Part shown: positions 1 to 5,808 of the stretch, piece by piece | Numbering within the stretch: the stretch's first letter is position 1 | How the letters are laid out: the number at the start of each line of letters is the position of its first letter | NCBI GenBank assembly: GCA_003153655.1 | Contig: PMAK01000139.1 | Coordinates: forward strand, 12,152 to 19,969 | Length of the DNA stretch: 7,818 nt | Reading direction: 5' to 3' | Source of the DNA: Phycisphaerales bacterium | GTDB taxonomy: Bacteria > Planctomycetota > Phycisphaerae > Tepidisphaerales > Tepidisphaeraceae | Made by a program: the position numbers and the translations under genes | The notes under the pieces: model-generated | What the model saw: the letters and a program-made list of their open reading frames with translations, nothing else | The model's database searches: none | What the model was told of the DNA's origin: nothing

Positions 1-1323
1 CGCGCCGTCATCGCGGGCGGCCTCCTCACCGGCTTGGCGTTCCTCACCAAACCAGAAATTTTCCTCGGCTGCGCATCTACCTATTTTCTTGGCTTGATTG
101 CCGCAATCTGGCTCACCCGCCCAAAACACATTCCCTTCATCATCGCCACGGCAGTCATCGCCACGATCCTTCCCGCGCTCGCCGCGTTTCTATGGTTCGC
201 CGCCAGAATGCCGGCGCATATTGCCATCGACGGCGTCCTCGGTGGATGGCAATTCATCGCCAATTCATACGTTCTCTCCACCCCCTTTTACAAAGGCAGT
301 TTCGGCACGGACGAGCCGCTGGCGAATTTTATCTTGATGCTCCAGTACGCCGCCTTCTACACTGCCGCCTCTATCGCCCTGATTCTTCTCGCCCGCATCG
401 CCGCAAAACTCTTCGGCATCGGGCAATCCACTCCCATGGCCGGCCTCCTCTTCGTCGCCGCGGCCGCCTGCTATTCGCTCATCCAAATCGGCAATCACTT
501 CAACTCCTTCTGGTCCGATGCCGGCCGCGGATTGCCCCTCTTCGCTATCGTTGCCATGATTCTGACCTTCCGCCGTCTGGTAAGAGCCCGCGCCGATCAA
601 ATGATCGCACGCCGCGCCCTGCTTCAATGGACGCTGGCGATTCTCTCCCTTTCATTTTTCGCAAAGATTTTTCTCTACGCCCGGCTCTATCAATATGGCT
701 TCGTCCTGGCCGCGCCCTGCGGCATGCTCGCCGTCATCGCCCTGATCGATTGGCTCCCCAGTTGGATTCAAAAAAAATCTGCTTCCCCCGCAATCATCCA
801 GATGGGCGCGATCGGCTTCTTAGCCGCGTTTATCATCCACAACCTCATCGTCACCCAGCACGTCCTGAGCGAACGCACCCTCCCGATCCCTCTGGCCTTC
901 GGCGGCACTGCCTGGACACGCCCAACCAATTCCGCATCCGTCGCCGCCATCCACTGGCTCACGCTCGCCACCGCTCCCACCGCCACTGTCTCCGTCATCC
1001 CCGACGCCGCCGGCATCAACTATGCCGCGGGCCGCCGGAGTTCCGTCCCCTACACCGAAATGCACCCTATGGGCCTGAATCTCTACGGCGAATCCAACGT
1101 AAGCTCCGCATTCAACAATCAACCGCCCGAATGCATCCTGATCATGGACTTCTTAGAAACCGCCTTCGGTGCCCGCACCTTCGGCCGCGACTACGGCCTG
1201 GAACTATCATCTTGGATCGCCCACCACTACCGCCCCATCGCCATCTTCTCCACCGGCGATCATCCCATCGACGTTTGGCTACATCGTCCCGAGCCGTTGG
1301 GGCAGCCACATTCTCCGAAATAA
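1..1323 (+). CDS. GT-C/GT39-like polytopic membrane protein, 3' part (5' end outside window)
   Basis: Open from the first base to TAA at 1321-1323 (440 codons visible). The TTG at 34 is internal: the codons before it read RAVIAGGLLTG and run straight into LAFLTKPE, the type of segment found inside ArnT/PMT-like GT-C glycosyltransferases. Counting from codon 1, hydrophobic helices lie at about 19-39, 43-67, 108-130, 145-163, 176-190, 207-224, 231-250 and 265-284. A soluble C-terminal part of about 150 residues follows, with PPECILIMDF and FGRDYG near 375-398. GT-C enzymes move sugars from lipid-linked donors at the outer face of the inner membrane, but their catalytic acidic residues sit in the first loop, which is missing here. 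Enzyme activity is therefore inferred, not seen. The stop is 123 bp before the next gene. An unrelated polytopic protein cannot be excluded. Confidence 0.72.
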   Translation, partial: RAVIAGGLLTGLAFLTKPEIFLGCASTYFLGLIAAIWLTRPKHIPFIIATAVIATILPALAAFLWFAARMPAHIAIDGVLGGWQFIANSYVLSTPFYKGSFGTDEPLANFILMLQYAAFYTAASIALILLARIAAKLFGIGQSTPMAGLLFVAAAACYSLIQIGNHFNSFWSDAGRGLPLFAIVAMILTFRRLVRARADQMIARRALLQWTLAILSLSFFAKIFLYARLYQYGFVLAAPCGMLAVIALIDWLPSWIQKKSASPAIIQMGAIGFLAAFIIHNLIVTQHVLSERTLPIPLAFGGTAWTRPTNSASVAAIHWLTLATAPTATVSVIPDAAGINYAAGRRSSVPYTEMHPMGLNLYGESNVSSAFNNQPPECILIMDFLETAFGARTFGRDYGLELSSWIAHHYRPIAIFSTGDHPIDVWLHRPEPLGQPHSPK

Positions 1324-1419
1324 CAAAGCCAAGAAAAAGGAAACGACAACTTCGCGCCGGTTCTCGCCCCCATCATTTCCATCGGTTAGGATGCCTCCCA
1401 ATAATTCGACAAAGAAATC

Positions 1420-1438
1420 AGAGAGAGGGAGAGAGAGA
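1420..1438 (+). promoter_or_regulatory. long GA-repeat purine tract acting as ribosome binding region
   Basis: An unbroken 19-nt purine run of alternating G and A ends 8 nt before the ATG at 1447. It holds several overlapping GAGAG/GGGAG anti-SD matches rather than one discrete AGGAGG. It is the only SD-like element for this gene and supports the start. As a near-perfect dinucleotide repeat it could also slip in length. Confidence 0.5.
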
Positions 1439-1446
1439 CAGCAATT

Positions 1447-2817
1447 ATGCCGGAAGCCCTGAAATGCCCCACCTGCGCCGCACCCCTCGACTACCCCGCC
1501 AACGGCGAGCAATCCATGCGCTGCCCCTACTGCAACAGCACCGTCATCCTCCCCGGCGGGCAACAAACCAATTCACCCAACATCGACCTCTCCGCCATCC
1601 TCGGCCCCATGCTCGGCAAATCCGTCGACATCGCCCAACTAACCAATCTTCTCCAATCCGGAAGAAAAATCGAAGCGATCAAAATCTTCCGCCAGTCCTC
1701 CGGCATGGGTCTTGCCGAAGCCAAAGACGCCGTCGAAAAACTCGCCGCCGGACAGTCGCCCAATCGCGGCGCATACGTACCCTCTTACAATTCGACAGGT
1801 GCCGCAAAGCTCGCCTCATCAGGCCTTAAATTCGGCTTCGGCATCACGATGGCCATCATCATTTTCACCTTTGTCCTGATGCGGATCATCTCAAGCTCGG
1901 CCCACAAACAAATAGCCAAGAGCGTCGCTTCCTGGCCGAACGCGGTTGATATCCGATCATCCTTCCCCACCGCGCCGCCCGCCCCCGCCGTTCCCACCTT
2001 CGCACACATGACTCTGGAATTCGGGACCGAAGGCATCGGCGCCGGGCAATTCAAGGATTCCCGCAGCGTCGCCATCGACGGTGACGGCCATATCTACGTC
2101 GGCGAATATTCCGACGGACGCATCCAAGTCTTCGACCCGCAGGGAAAATTCCTCGCCGAGTGGTCTCTCGGCCGCGGCAAATATCTTTCCAACCTGACGG
2201 CTGATCACCATGGAAACGTCTACGTCCTCGCCAACTCCCACATCTACCGCTACGAAGGCGCAACCGGCATGCTCCTCGGCGAGCTTGAAAACACGCTCGA
2301 AGACAACGTACTCAACTATTCCGACGCCTTCGCCGCACTGAACGGCGATGTCTACGCCATCGACCTGAATTCCGACATCGTGGACATTGGCCCGGACGGA
2401 AAGATAAAAGCAACCATCAACGCCAAAGACAAAGTGGGCGAGGATGTCGATTTCCAGAGAATCGCGGTACTCCCCACAGGCGAAATTTTCGCGCTAGACC
2501 GAATGCGCGGCATCTTCAAATTCTCCGCCGATGGCCGATACATCAACCGCTTCGGCGGCGGCGAAGAACCCGACCCCACCAATCGCAGCCCCGACCATCT
2601 CTCATCCCCGAACAACCTCGCCATCGACGGCCACGGCCGAATCTACGTCAGCGATGATGGCCCAGCCATTCACGTCTTCACCGGCGACGGCCGCTACGTC
2701 GATTCCTTCGGCGGACAGGATGTTGTCTTCGGCATCGCCATCAGCGACCAAAACGAAATCTTCGGCTGCTTCCGAAATAAACACGCGGTGAGAAAATTCG
2801 CACTGGATAAGCCGTGA
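1447..2817 (+). CDS. membrane-anchored zinc ribbon / L7-L12 C-terminal-like / NHL beta-propeller protein
   Basis: 456 residues. A zinc ribbon opens the protein with CPTC (Cys7, Cys10) and CPYC (Cys26, Cys29). Residues about 59-101 contain KIEAIKIFRQSSGMGLAEAK, which matches the helix-turn-helix of the ribosomal protein L7/L12 C-terminal domain (consensus KIxVIKxVRxxTGLGLKEAK). A single transmembrane helix (about 129-148) and a Pro/Ala-rich linker (174-184) follow. Residues 186-453 then carry NHL-type repeats such as SRSVAIDGDGHIYVGEYSDG and NNLAIDGHGRIYVSDDG, probably a six-bladed propeller. The predicted topology places the zinc ribbon and L7/L12-like part in the cytoplasm and the propeller outside. 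NHL propellers bind proteins, sugars or nucleic acids, and no catalytic residues are evident. The gene appears to be transcribed alone, with 123 bp upstream and about 200 bp downstream to the next coding start. The ligand is unknown. Confidence 0.85.
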   Translation: MPEALKCPTCAAPLDYPANGEQSMRCPYCNSTVILPGGQQTNSPNIDLSAILGPMLGKSVDIAQLTNLLQSGRKIEAIKIFRQSSGMGLAEAKDAVEKLAAGQSPNRGAYVPSYNSTGAAKLASSGLKFGFGITMAIIIFTFVLMRIISSSAHKQIAKSVASWPNAVDIRSSFPTAPPAPAVPTFAHMTLEFGTEGIGAGQFKDSRSVAIDGDGHIYVGEYSDGRIQVFDPQGKFLAEWSLGRGKYLSNLTADHHGNVYVLANSHIYRYEGATGMLLGELENTLEDNVLNYSDAFAALNGDVYAIDLNSDIVDIGPDGKIKATINAKDKVGEDVDFQRIAVLPTGEIFALDRMRGIFKFSADGRYINRFGGGEEPDPTNRSPDHLSSPNNLAIDGHGRIYVSDDGPAIHVFTGDGRYVDSFGGQDVVFGIAISDQNEIFGCFRNKHAVRKFALDKP

Positions 2818-2903
2818 TTGGGAGGCGATTTAAAACTAACTGCATCATCGTTTCGTGTCCTCTTTCGTCGCTTTACATCAAATGAAGTTTGTCCCCGTCA
2901 GAT

Positions 2904-2932
2904 TTGACTTACATGCGTAGATTTGGCAATAT
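2904..2932 (+). promoter_or_regulatory. candidate sigma-70 promoter for the 49-aa/132-aa pair
   Basis: TTGACT (2904-2909) and CAATAT (2927-2932) are separated by exactly 17 nt, a good match to -35/-10 consensus. Transcription would start near 2939, leaving a leader of about 75 nt before the ATG at 3014. It lies in the AT-richer gap after the NHL gene, and no other good promoter is seen before the pair. Confidence 0.5.
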
Positions 2933-3013
2933 CGTTTAGTGTTCTGCGGGGCTGTCATTGAGTGTGCATCCTAGCGAGAAAGGGAGGTTGGTGTGCCGAG
3001 AGAAGAACTTCAA

Positions 3014-3163
3014 ATGGGCAGGGACGGACGTCCTACGGGCAATACTGGCACCAAAGCGCCGGTGAAAATTATAATGAATTGTTCGGCCCCCGCTGCTCGT
3101 CCCAAACCCTCTGGTCCGACTACGGGCAATACCGGCACCAAAGGGCCAAAGAAAAGTCGGTGA
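3014..3163 (+). CDS. 49-residue basic peptide with two GNTGTK repeats, first gene of a coupled pair
   Basis: ATG at 3014, TGA at 3161-3163, preceded by a purine-rich SD region (GAGAGAAGAA). The product has ten Lys/Arg, one Asp and no Glu, is rich in Gly, Pro and Thr, has one Cys (23) and no hydrophobic segment, so it is probably disordered. The motif [PT]TGNTGTK[AG]P occurs twice, at residues 7-16 and 36-45. At DNA level the two copies (3033-3056 and 3120-3143) differ at one base in 24. That change is ACT to ACC, synonymous in this frame, but Trp to Arg in the frame of the following gene, so selection appears to act on this frame. The stop overlaps the GTG start of the next gene (GTGA), suggesting translational coupling. 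I recognise no named family. Roles as an antitoxin, a partner peptide or a nucleic-acid binder are guesses. Confidence 0.68.
   Translation: MGRDGRPTGNTGTKAPVKIIMNCSAPAARPKPSGPTTGNTGTKGPKKSR
3033..3143 (+). repeat. in-frame 24-nt direct repeat pair encoding GNTGTK
   Basis: Copies at 3033-3056 and 3120-3143 are identical except at one position. They are 87 nt (29 codons) apart, both inside the 49-codon gene. The spacing keeps the reading frame, so the repeat serves the peptide rather than being a random duplication. Confidence 0.85.
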
Positions 3164-3558
3164 CAAACGCGGACCTTTGGAAGCAATACGCTGGCTATAC
3201 GAGTACGCTTTCTAAGATCGGTAGAAAGCTCGCGTACGGCGCTGCTGCTGTGGCTTGGATCCTAAAGGATCCTCAGTCGCACTTTTCCAGAGCCGTTTTG
3301 GCCTCACTTGCATTTACGATTGGGTTTTTTCTATTTGATATTTTGCAGCAGTATTTAGCCGCCCTCGTCCTCCGAAGCTGGATACAAAAGGAAGAAGTAA
3401 AAAAGTTAATCGAATCCAATTCGATCGAGGGGAAATACGATAAACCCCGTTGGCTTGATGCGCCTGCCTTTTGGTGTGCCCAGTTTAAAGTCTATTGCCT
3501 TCTCATTTCCTATTTCTTCCTATTCTTTGAAATTTACAATCGATGGGGCAAGCAATAG
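3160..3558 (+). CDS. 132-residue three-helix membrane protein, second gene of the coupled pair
   Basis: The GTG at 3160 overlaps the TGA of the peptide gene by 4 bp, and the stop is at 3556-3558. The in-frame GTG at 2962 would give 198 residues, but its extra 66 residues are an out-of-frame reading of the peptide gene. The product contains no internal Met, so no later ATG can be the start. Segments: an amphipathic N-terminus beginning VTNADLWKQYAGYTSTLSKI; a short helix about 23-35; a strong helix about 43-65 containing FDILQQYLAALVL; a charged loop 69-100 with KYDKPRWLDAPAFW; and an aromatic helix about 107-125 (FKVYCLLISYFFLFFEIYNRW). No signal peptide or enzyme motif is seen. The DNA is clearly AT-richer than the flanking genes, which hints at transfer. 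I think similar three-helix proteins exist as uncharacterised hypotheticals, but I know no function. Effector, pore or toxin, or envelope-stress roles are all conceivable. Confidence 0.78.
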   Translation: MTNADLWKQYAGYTSTLSKIGRKLAYGAAAVAWILKDPQSHFSRAVLASLAFTIGFFLFDILQQYLAALVLRSWIQKEEVKKLIESNSIEGKYDKPRWLDAPAFWCAQFKVYCLLISYFFLFFEIYNRWGKQ

Positions 3559-3770
3559 CTCTGAGTTGTTCGAGCCAAGTGGAACAAATTCGTCAATCGC
3601 AGGATTACGAAATGGTGGGATACGATGACGCATCTAGTTATTGATCACCAAACCATCATGCTCTAAACCACCAAAAATCCGCCCAAATTCCCCATTACCA
3701 TTCCGCTCACGCAGCGTTAGAGTTTCTGAAGATAGATCGTGTCATAGATCTCCCACCAGAAGGATCAGCA

Positions 3771-3989
3771 ATGGCCAACCGAATCGTCAGCATTCCCGAA
3801 CTAGGCGCAATCGCCGGCACGCGCGTAGCCCTCGGCGTCGGAATCGGCCTGCTGCTCGCCGATCACGTTAAGCCCGAAAAGAAATGCGCCATCGCCTGGA
3901 CCCTCGTCGCCGTGGGGATTCTCAGCACAATCCCCCTCGCCGCCGACGTGCTTTCCCATCGCGAGCCGAATCAACAGAAGGCCCCATAG
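3771..3989 (+). CDS. 72-residue two-helix small membrane protein
   Basis: ATG at 3771 follows AGAAGGA at a normal distance; TAG at 3987-3989. Two hydrophobic helices, residues about 9-30 (AGTRVALGVGIGLLLAD) and 38-58 (AWTLVAVGILSTIPLAADVL), are joined by a short charged turn (HVKPEKK). The tail is polar and ends in QQKAP. It reads like a hairpin inner-membrane protein with both ends on the same side. The RVALGVGIGLLLAD pattern is familiar from widespread small hypothetical proteins, but I cannot name a family. The gene ends 8 nt before the next start, so the two are probably one operon. The 212 nt before it (3559-3770) hold no gene and no convincing promoter. Confidence 0.7.
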   Translation: MANRIVSIPELGAIAGTRVALGVGIGLLLADHVKPEKKCAIAWTLVAVGILSTIPLAADVLSHREPNQQKAP

Positions 3990-3997
3990 AAGGCCCC

Positions 3998-4150
3998 GTG
4001 ATCACAAAACTCAAATCCGGCGGCTATCGCCTCCATTCCAGAAAGAAAAACCCAAAAACCGGCAAACGCCGCAACCTCGGCACATTCAAATCACTCGCCG
4101 CGGCAAAAAAACATGAGCGAGCCGTCCAGTTCTTCAAGCGCCGCGGCTGA
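3998..4150 (+). CDS. 50-residue basic protein (YRLxSRKKxPKTGKRRNLGTF family)
   Basis: The GTG at 3998 is the likely start: it has AGAAGG four nt upstream and lies 8 nt after the previous stop. Upstream in-frame codons only read through the 72-aa gene in another frame. The product is rich in Lys/Arg. Its core is GGYRLHSRKKNPKTGKRRNL followed by GTFKSLAAAKKHERAVQFFK. The order, a strand-rich basic N-half, then LGTF, then an Ala/Lys/Glu helix, resembles the AP2-like/Arm DNA-binding module at the start of tyrosine integrases, but nothing catalytic is attached. Near-identical small proteins are common in bacteria as conserved hypotheticals. DNA or RNA binding is inferred from charge and this resemblance. 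TGA at 4148-4150. Confidence 0.75.
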   Translation: MITKLKSGGYRLHSRKKNPKTGKRRNLGTFKSLAAAKKHERAVQFFKRRG

Positions 4151-4164
4151 TCCAGCAAGCGTTT

Positions 4165-4224
4165 CACGCCCTCCGTTCGTTTTGGGAGGGGTGCGACTCT
4201 TGGAACTTCCCCCTTCGGAAGTTC
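4165..4224. terminator. two adjacent stem-loops between convergent genes, possible terminators
   Basis: The first hairpin is CAC-CCCTCC (4165-4174, one bulged G) with GGAGGGGTG (4185-4193), loop 10 nt. The second is GAACTTCC (4203-4210) with GGAAGTTC (4217-4224), a perfect 8-bp stem with loop CCCTTC. They lie between the 50-aa gene and the convergent arsR-type gene, where terminators are expected. Neither is followed by a clear T-run on either strand, so the call is weak. The rest of 4151-4385 holds no gene; a short ACTTC/GAAGT hairpin sits at 4360-4372. Confidence 0.35.
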
Positions 4225-4385
4225 TCTGACGAACCTTCCGACCAGGCCGATGAGTCGATTGTCTGACTGGCTTCCAGAGCAATGGAAACAGCGGAATCCC
4301 GCACTTTCAGGATAGTGCCGTTTGTGTATCGCTCATACCATAACGATGTCTTATCGATCACTTCGACGAAGTAATTAAGTCCAAA

Positions 4386-4766
4386 TTAACCGCCCAATGC
4401 GGCGGCACGATCGATCGCCTGTTGCCGCACGCCGTGGCAGACCAGTTCGCACAGATCATGCACCAACGGCATCGCGATGGAAAAAATCGCCCGGTTCCCT
4501 TCCTGTCGGCGGGCCACGACGCCGGCCGCCAATAGAATCCCCAGTTGCTTCGACACGTTTGCCTGCTTAAGTTCCAGGCGAGCGACCAACTCCCCGACGC
4601 TTGCCGGCTCGTTTTGCAGGATTTGCAGGATTCGCAGGCGACTGCCTTCCGACAAAACAGCGAAAAGTTCCGCGGTGGCCGCTATCTGCGATGGGCCCAT
4701 CGCCGGGTGGACCGTTCCCTTGCGGGATCGCATGGTGGAGGAAAATGAACGCTTGACTGGGGGCAT
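4386..4766 (-). CDS. ArsR-family winged-helix repressor with CxxxC pair
   Basis: 126 residues; ATG at 4764-4766, TAA at 4386-4388. A winged HTH spans about 29-98: AELFAVLSEGSRLRILQILQ, then helix and recognition helix VGELVARLELKQANVSKQLG, and wing ARRQEGNRAIFSI. There is no metal-binding ELCVCD motif. The only cysteines are Cys106 and Cys110 (LCELVC) in the C-terminal helix, which could form a disulfide or polysulfide switch. This fits persulfide/oxidant sensors of the YgaV/BigR type better than arsenic sensing, though BigR places its cysteines differently. The gene diverges from the AhpD-like and rhodanese genes, and its own promoter overlaps the palindromic operator, so autoregulation is likely. 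There is no good SD before 4766; in-frame Met12 and Met23 lack one too, so the start may lie 11-22 codons later. Confidence 0.88.
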   Translation of the reverse strand: MPPVKRSFSSTMRSRKGTVHPAMGPSQIAATAELFAVLSEGSRLRILQILQNEPASVGELVARLELKQANVSKQLGILLAAGVVARRQEGNRAIFSIAMPLVHDLCELVCHGVRQQAIDRAAALGG

Positions 4767-4773
4767 TTGTATG

Positions 4774-4799
4774 ACTATATTGCTTTATGGCAATATAGT
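4774..4799. promoter_or_regulatory. palindromic operator, probable ArsR-type binding site
   Basis: A perfect 10-bp inverted repeat, ACTATATTGC (4774-4783) and GCAATATAGT (4790-4799), with a 6-nt centre. It sits in the divergent promoter region immediately upstream of the repressor gene. A dimeric winged-helix ArsR protein binds sites of this shape and size. It covers the -35 of the rightward promoter and the expected start point of the leftward one. Confidence 0.8.
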
Positions 4800-4808
4800 A
4801 ATTATACT
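4780..4808 (+). promoter_or_regulatory. rightward promoter of the AhpD-like/rhodanese operon
   Basis: TTGCTT (4780-4785), 17 nt, TATACT (4803-4808). The -35 lies inside the inverted repeat, so repressor binding should block RNA polymerase. Expected start is near 4815, giving a leader of about 54 nt before the ATG at 4869. Confidence 0.6.
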
Positions 4809-4829
4809 GCGTCGCTGGCCGTTTTGCAA
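4801..4829 (-). promoter_or_regulatory. leftward promoter of the arsR-type gene
   Basis: On the minus strand, TTGCAA (plus 4824-4829), 17 nt, then a perfect TATAAT (plus 4801-4806). Its -10 overlaps the -10 of the opposite promoter. The expected start near 4794 falls within the right arm of the operator, leaving a short leader of about 28 nt. Confidence 0.6.
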
Positions 4830-4868
4830 CGTCGTTCCTCTTAATGGTTCCCTTTAAGGAGATACACC

Positions 4869-5222
4869 ATGTCCACCCATGCTCGGTTGTATTATGAGAA
4901 CAATGCCGCGGCGATGAAGCCGGTCCGGACGGAAATGCCTGGCCTGATCAAGGCATTCGGCGACTTTCACCGGCAGGTGATGAAGCCGGATGCTCTGACC
5001 GTCATGGAAAAGGAACTGATGGCCCTGGCGATCGGTCTGGCCATGCGGTGCGAGAATTGCATTTATGCGCACGTCCAGGCGGCGATCCGTGCCGGAGCGA
5101 CGCGCCAGCAGATTCTGGAAGCGGCCGAGGTCGCTGTCCTGATGCAAGGCGGACCGACCTACACTTATCTCCCGCGAGTCACCGAAGCGCTGGACGCACT
5201 TGCCGAGCCCGCCCCAGCATAA
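4869..5222 (+). CDS. AhpD-like / carboxymuconolactone decarboxylase family protein
   Basis: 117 residues. ATG at 4869 preceded by AAGGAGAT; TAA at 5220-5222. The active-site block ELMALAIGLAMRCENCIYAH holds Glu49, Cys61, Cys64 and His68. This has the same E-x11-CxxC-xxx-H spacing as the proton relay of AhpD alkylhydroperoxidase (Glu118, Cys130, Cys133, His137 in Mycobacterium tuberculosis). The all-helical CMD fold and the AGATRQQILEAAEVAVLMQGG segment agree. A thiol-dependent peroxidase or disulfide reductase role in the cytoplasm is therefore likely, rather than true decarboxylase activity. The gene is the first of the rightward operon, 10 nt before the rhodanese gene, under the palindromic operator. 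That context ties it to oxidative or reactive-sulfur stress. The hydroperoxide or persulfide substrate cannot be told from sequence. Confidence 0.9.
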   Translation: MSTHARLYYENNAAAMKPVRTEMPGLIKAFGDFHRQVMKPDALTVMEKELMALAIGLAMRCENCIYAHVQAAIRAGATRQQILEAAEVAVLMQGGPTYTYLPRVTEALDALAEPAPA

Positions 5223-5232
5223 GGAGATTTCC

Positions 5233-5772
5233 ATGAAGACCGTTACTCTTGCCGAAATCCAGCAACTCATTCAATCCGGCCGGTCACTCAATATTCTGGA
5301 TGTCCGGACACCGGCCGAGTTCGCGCGGGTTCACGCTCGCGGGGCCCGGCTGATGCCGCTGAGTGACCTGACCGCGGCGGCCGTTGCCGCCCAGCGCGGG
5401 CGGGACGGCGAGCCCGTCTACCTGATCTGTCAATCCGGCTCGCGCGCCGACAAGGCGTGGCAAACTCTGAACGACGCCGGAGTCGAATCGGTCTACTGCA
5501 TCGAAGGAGGCACCGCCGCCTGGGAGGCACTTGGTCTTCCGATTGAACGGGGCACCTCAACGGTGATCTCCCTCGAACGTCAAGTCCGTATTGTCGCCGG
5601 CTCACTGGTGTTTCTGGGGACGGTGCTGGCCTGGCGAATTCACCCTCTGTTTCTCGCTATCCCCGCCTTGGTGGGAGCGGGTTTGATCTTCGCTGGCGTC
5701 ACCGACTACTGTGGCATGGGCTTATTACTGGCGCGAATGCCCTGGAATTGTCGCTCGCCGCGCAAAACCTAA
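5233..5772 (+). CDS. YgaP-like membrane rhodanese (rhodanese + DUF2892)
   Basis: 179 residues. ATG at 5233 has AAGGAGATTT just upstream; the in-frame ATG at 5200 lies within the preceding gene and is not used. An N-terminal rhodanese domain (about 3-107) has LDVRTPAEF and the active-site loop CQSGSR with Cys66 as the sulfur carrier, then GGTAAWEALGLP. The C-terminal part (about 113-170) is a DUF2892-type pair of membrane helices ending in GLIFAGVTDYCGMGLLLARM and PWN, closely like Escherichia coli YgaP in length and layout. Cys89, Cys160 and Cys173 are further thiols. The rhodanese should face the cytoplasm and move sulfane sulfur from persulfides or thiosulfate to an acceptor. Expression is probably coupled to the AhpD-like gene and repressed by the divergent ArsR-type protein, as YgaV controls ygaP. 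No terminator is seen after the TAA. Confidence 0.92.
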   Translation: MKTVTLAEIQQLIQSGRSLNILDVRTPAEFARVHARGARLMPLSDLTAAAVAAQRGRDGEPVYLICQSGSRADKAWQTLNDAGVESVYCIEGGTAAWEALGLPIERGTSTVISLERQVRIVAGSLVFLGTVLAWRIHPLFLAIPALVGAGLIFAGVTDYCGMGLLLARMPWNCRSPRKT

Positions 5773-5808
5773 GGGGCGGTGAATTAATATACATAAATAA
5801 CTACACGA

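Noticed and set aside
192..1829. 545-codon open frame overlapping the first two genes
   Set aside because: It is an alternate-frame shadow produced by C-ending codons: extremely Arg/Pro/His-rich, no domain, and it crosses two real genes and the gap between them.
3033..3143. CRISPR-like repeat/spacer reading of the 24-nt repeats
   Set aside because: Only two copies, 63-nt gap, in-frame coding repeats, and no cas gene.
2962..3159. N-terminal extension of the three-helix membrane protein (198-aa version)
   Set aside because: The extra residues (YGQYWHQ, YGQYRHQ) are an out-of-frame reading of the GNTGTK repeats; the GTGA overlap at 3160 gives a better start.
3884..3997. Longer 88-aa form of the 50-aa basic protein
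   Set aside because: The added part is the shifted frame of the 72-aa gene; the GTG at 3998 has its own SD and begins the conserved region.
4477..4857. 126-codon plus-strand frame opposite the arsR-type gene
   Set aside because: Antisense shadow with no recognisable domain; it would run through the divergent promoter and operator.
5200..5232. Earlier in-frame ATG for the rhodanese
   Set aside because: It lies inside the AhpD-like gene without an SD, while the ATG at 5233 has AAGGAG at the right distance and starts the family N-terminus.
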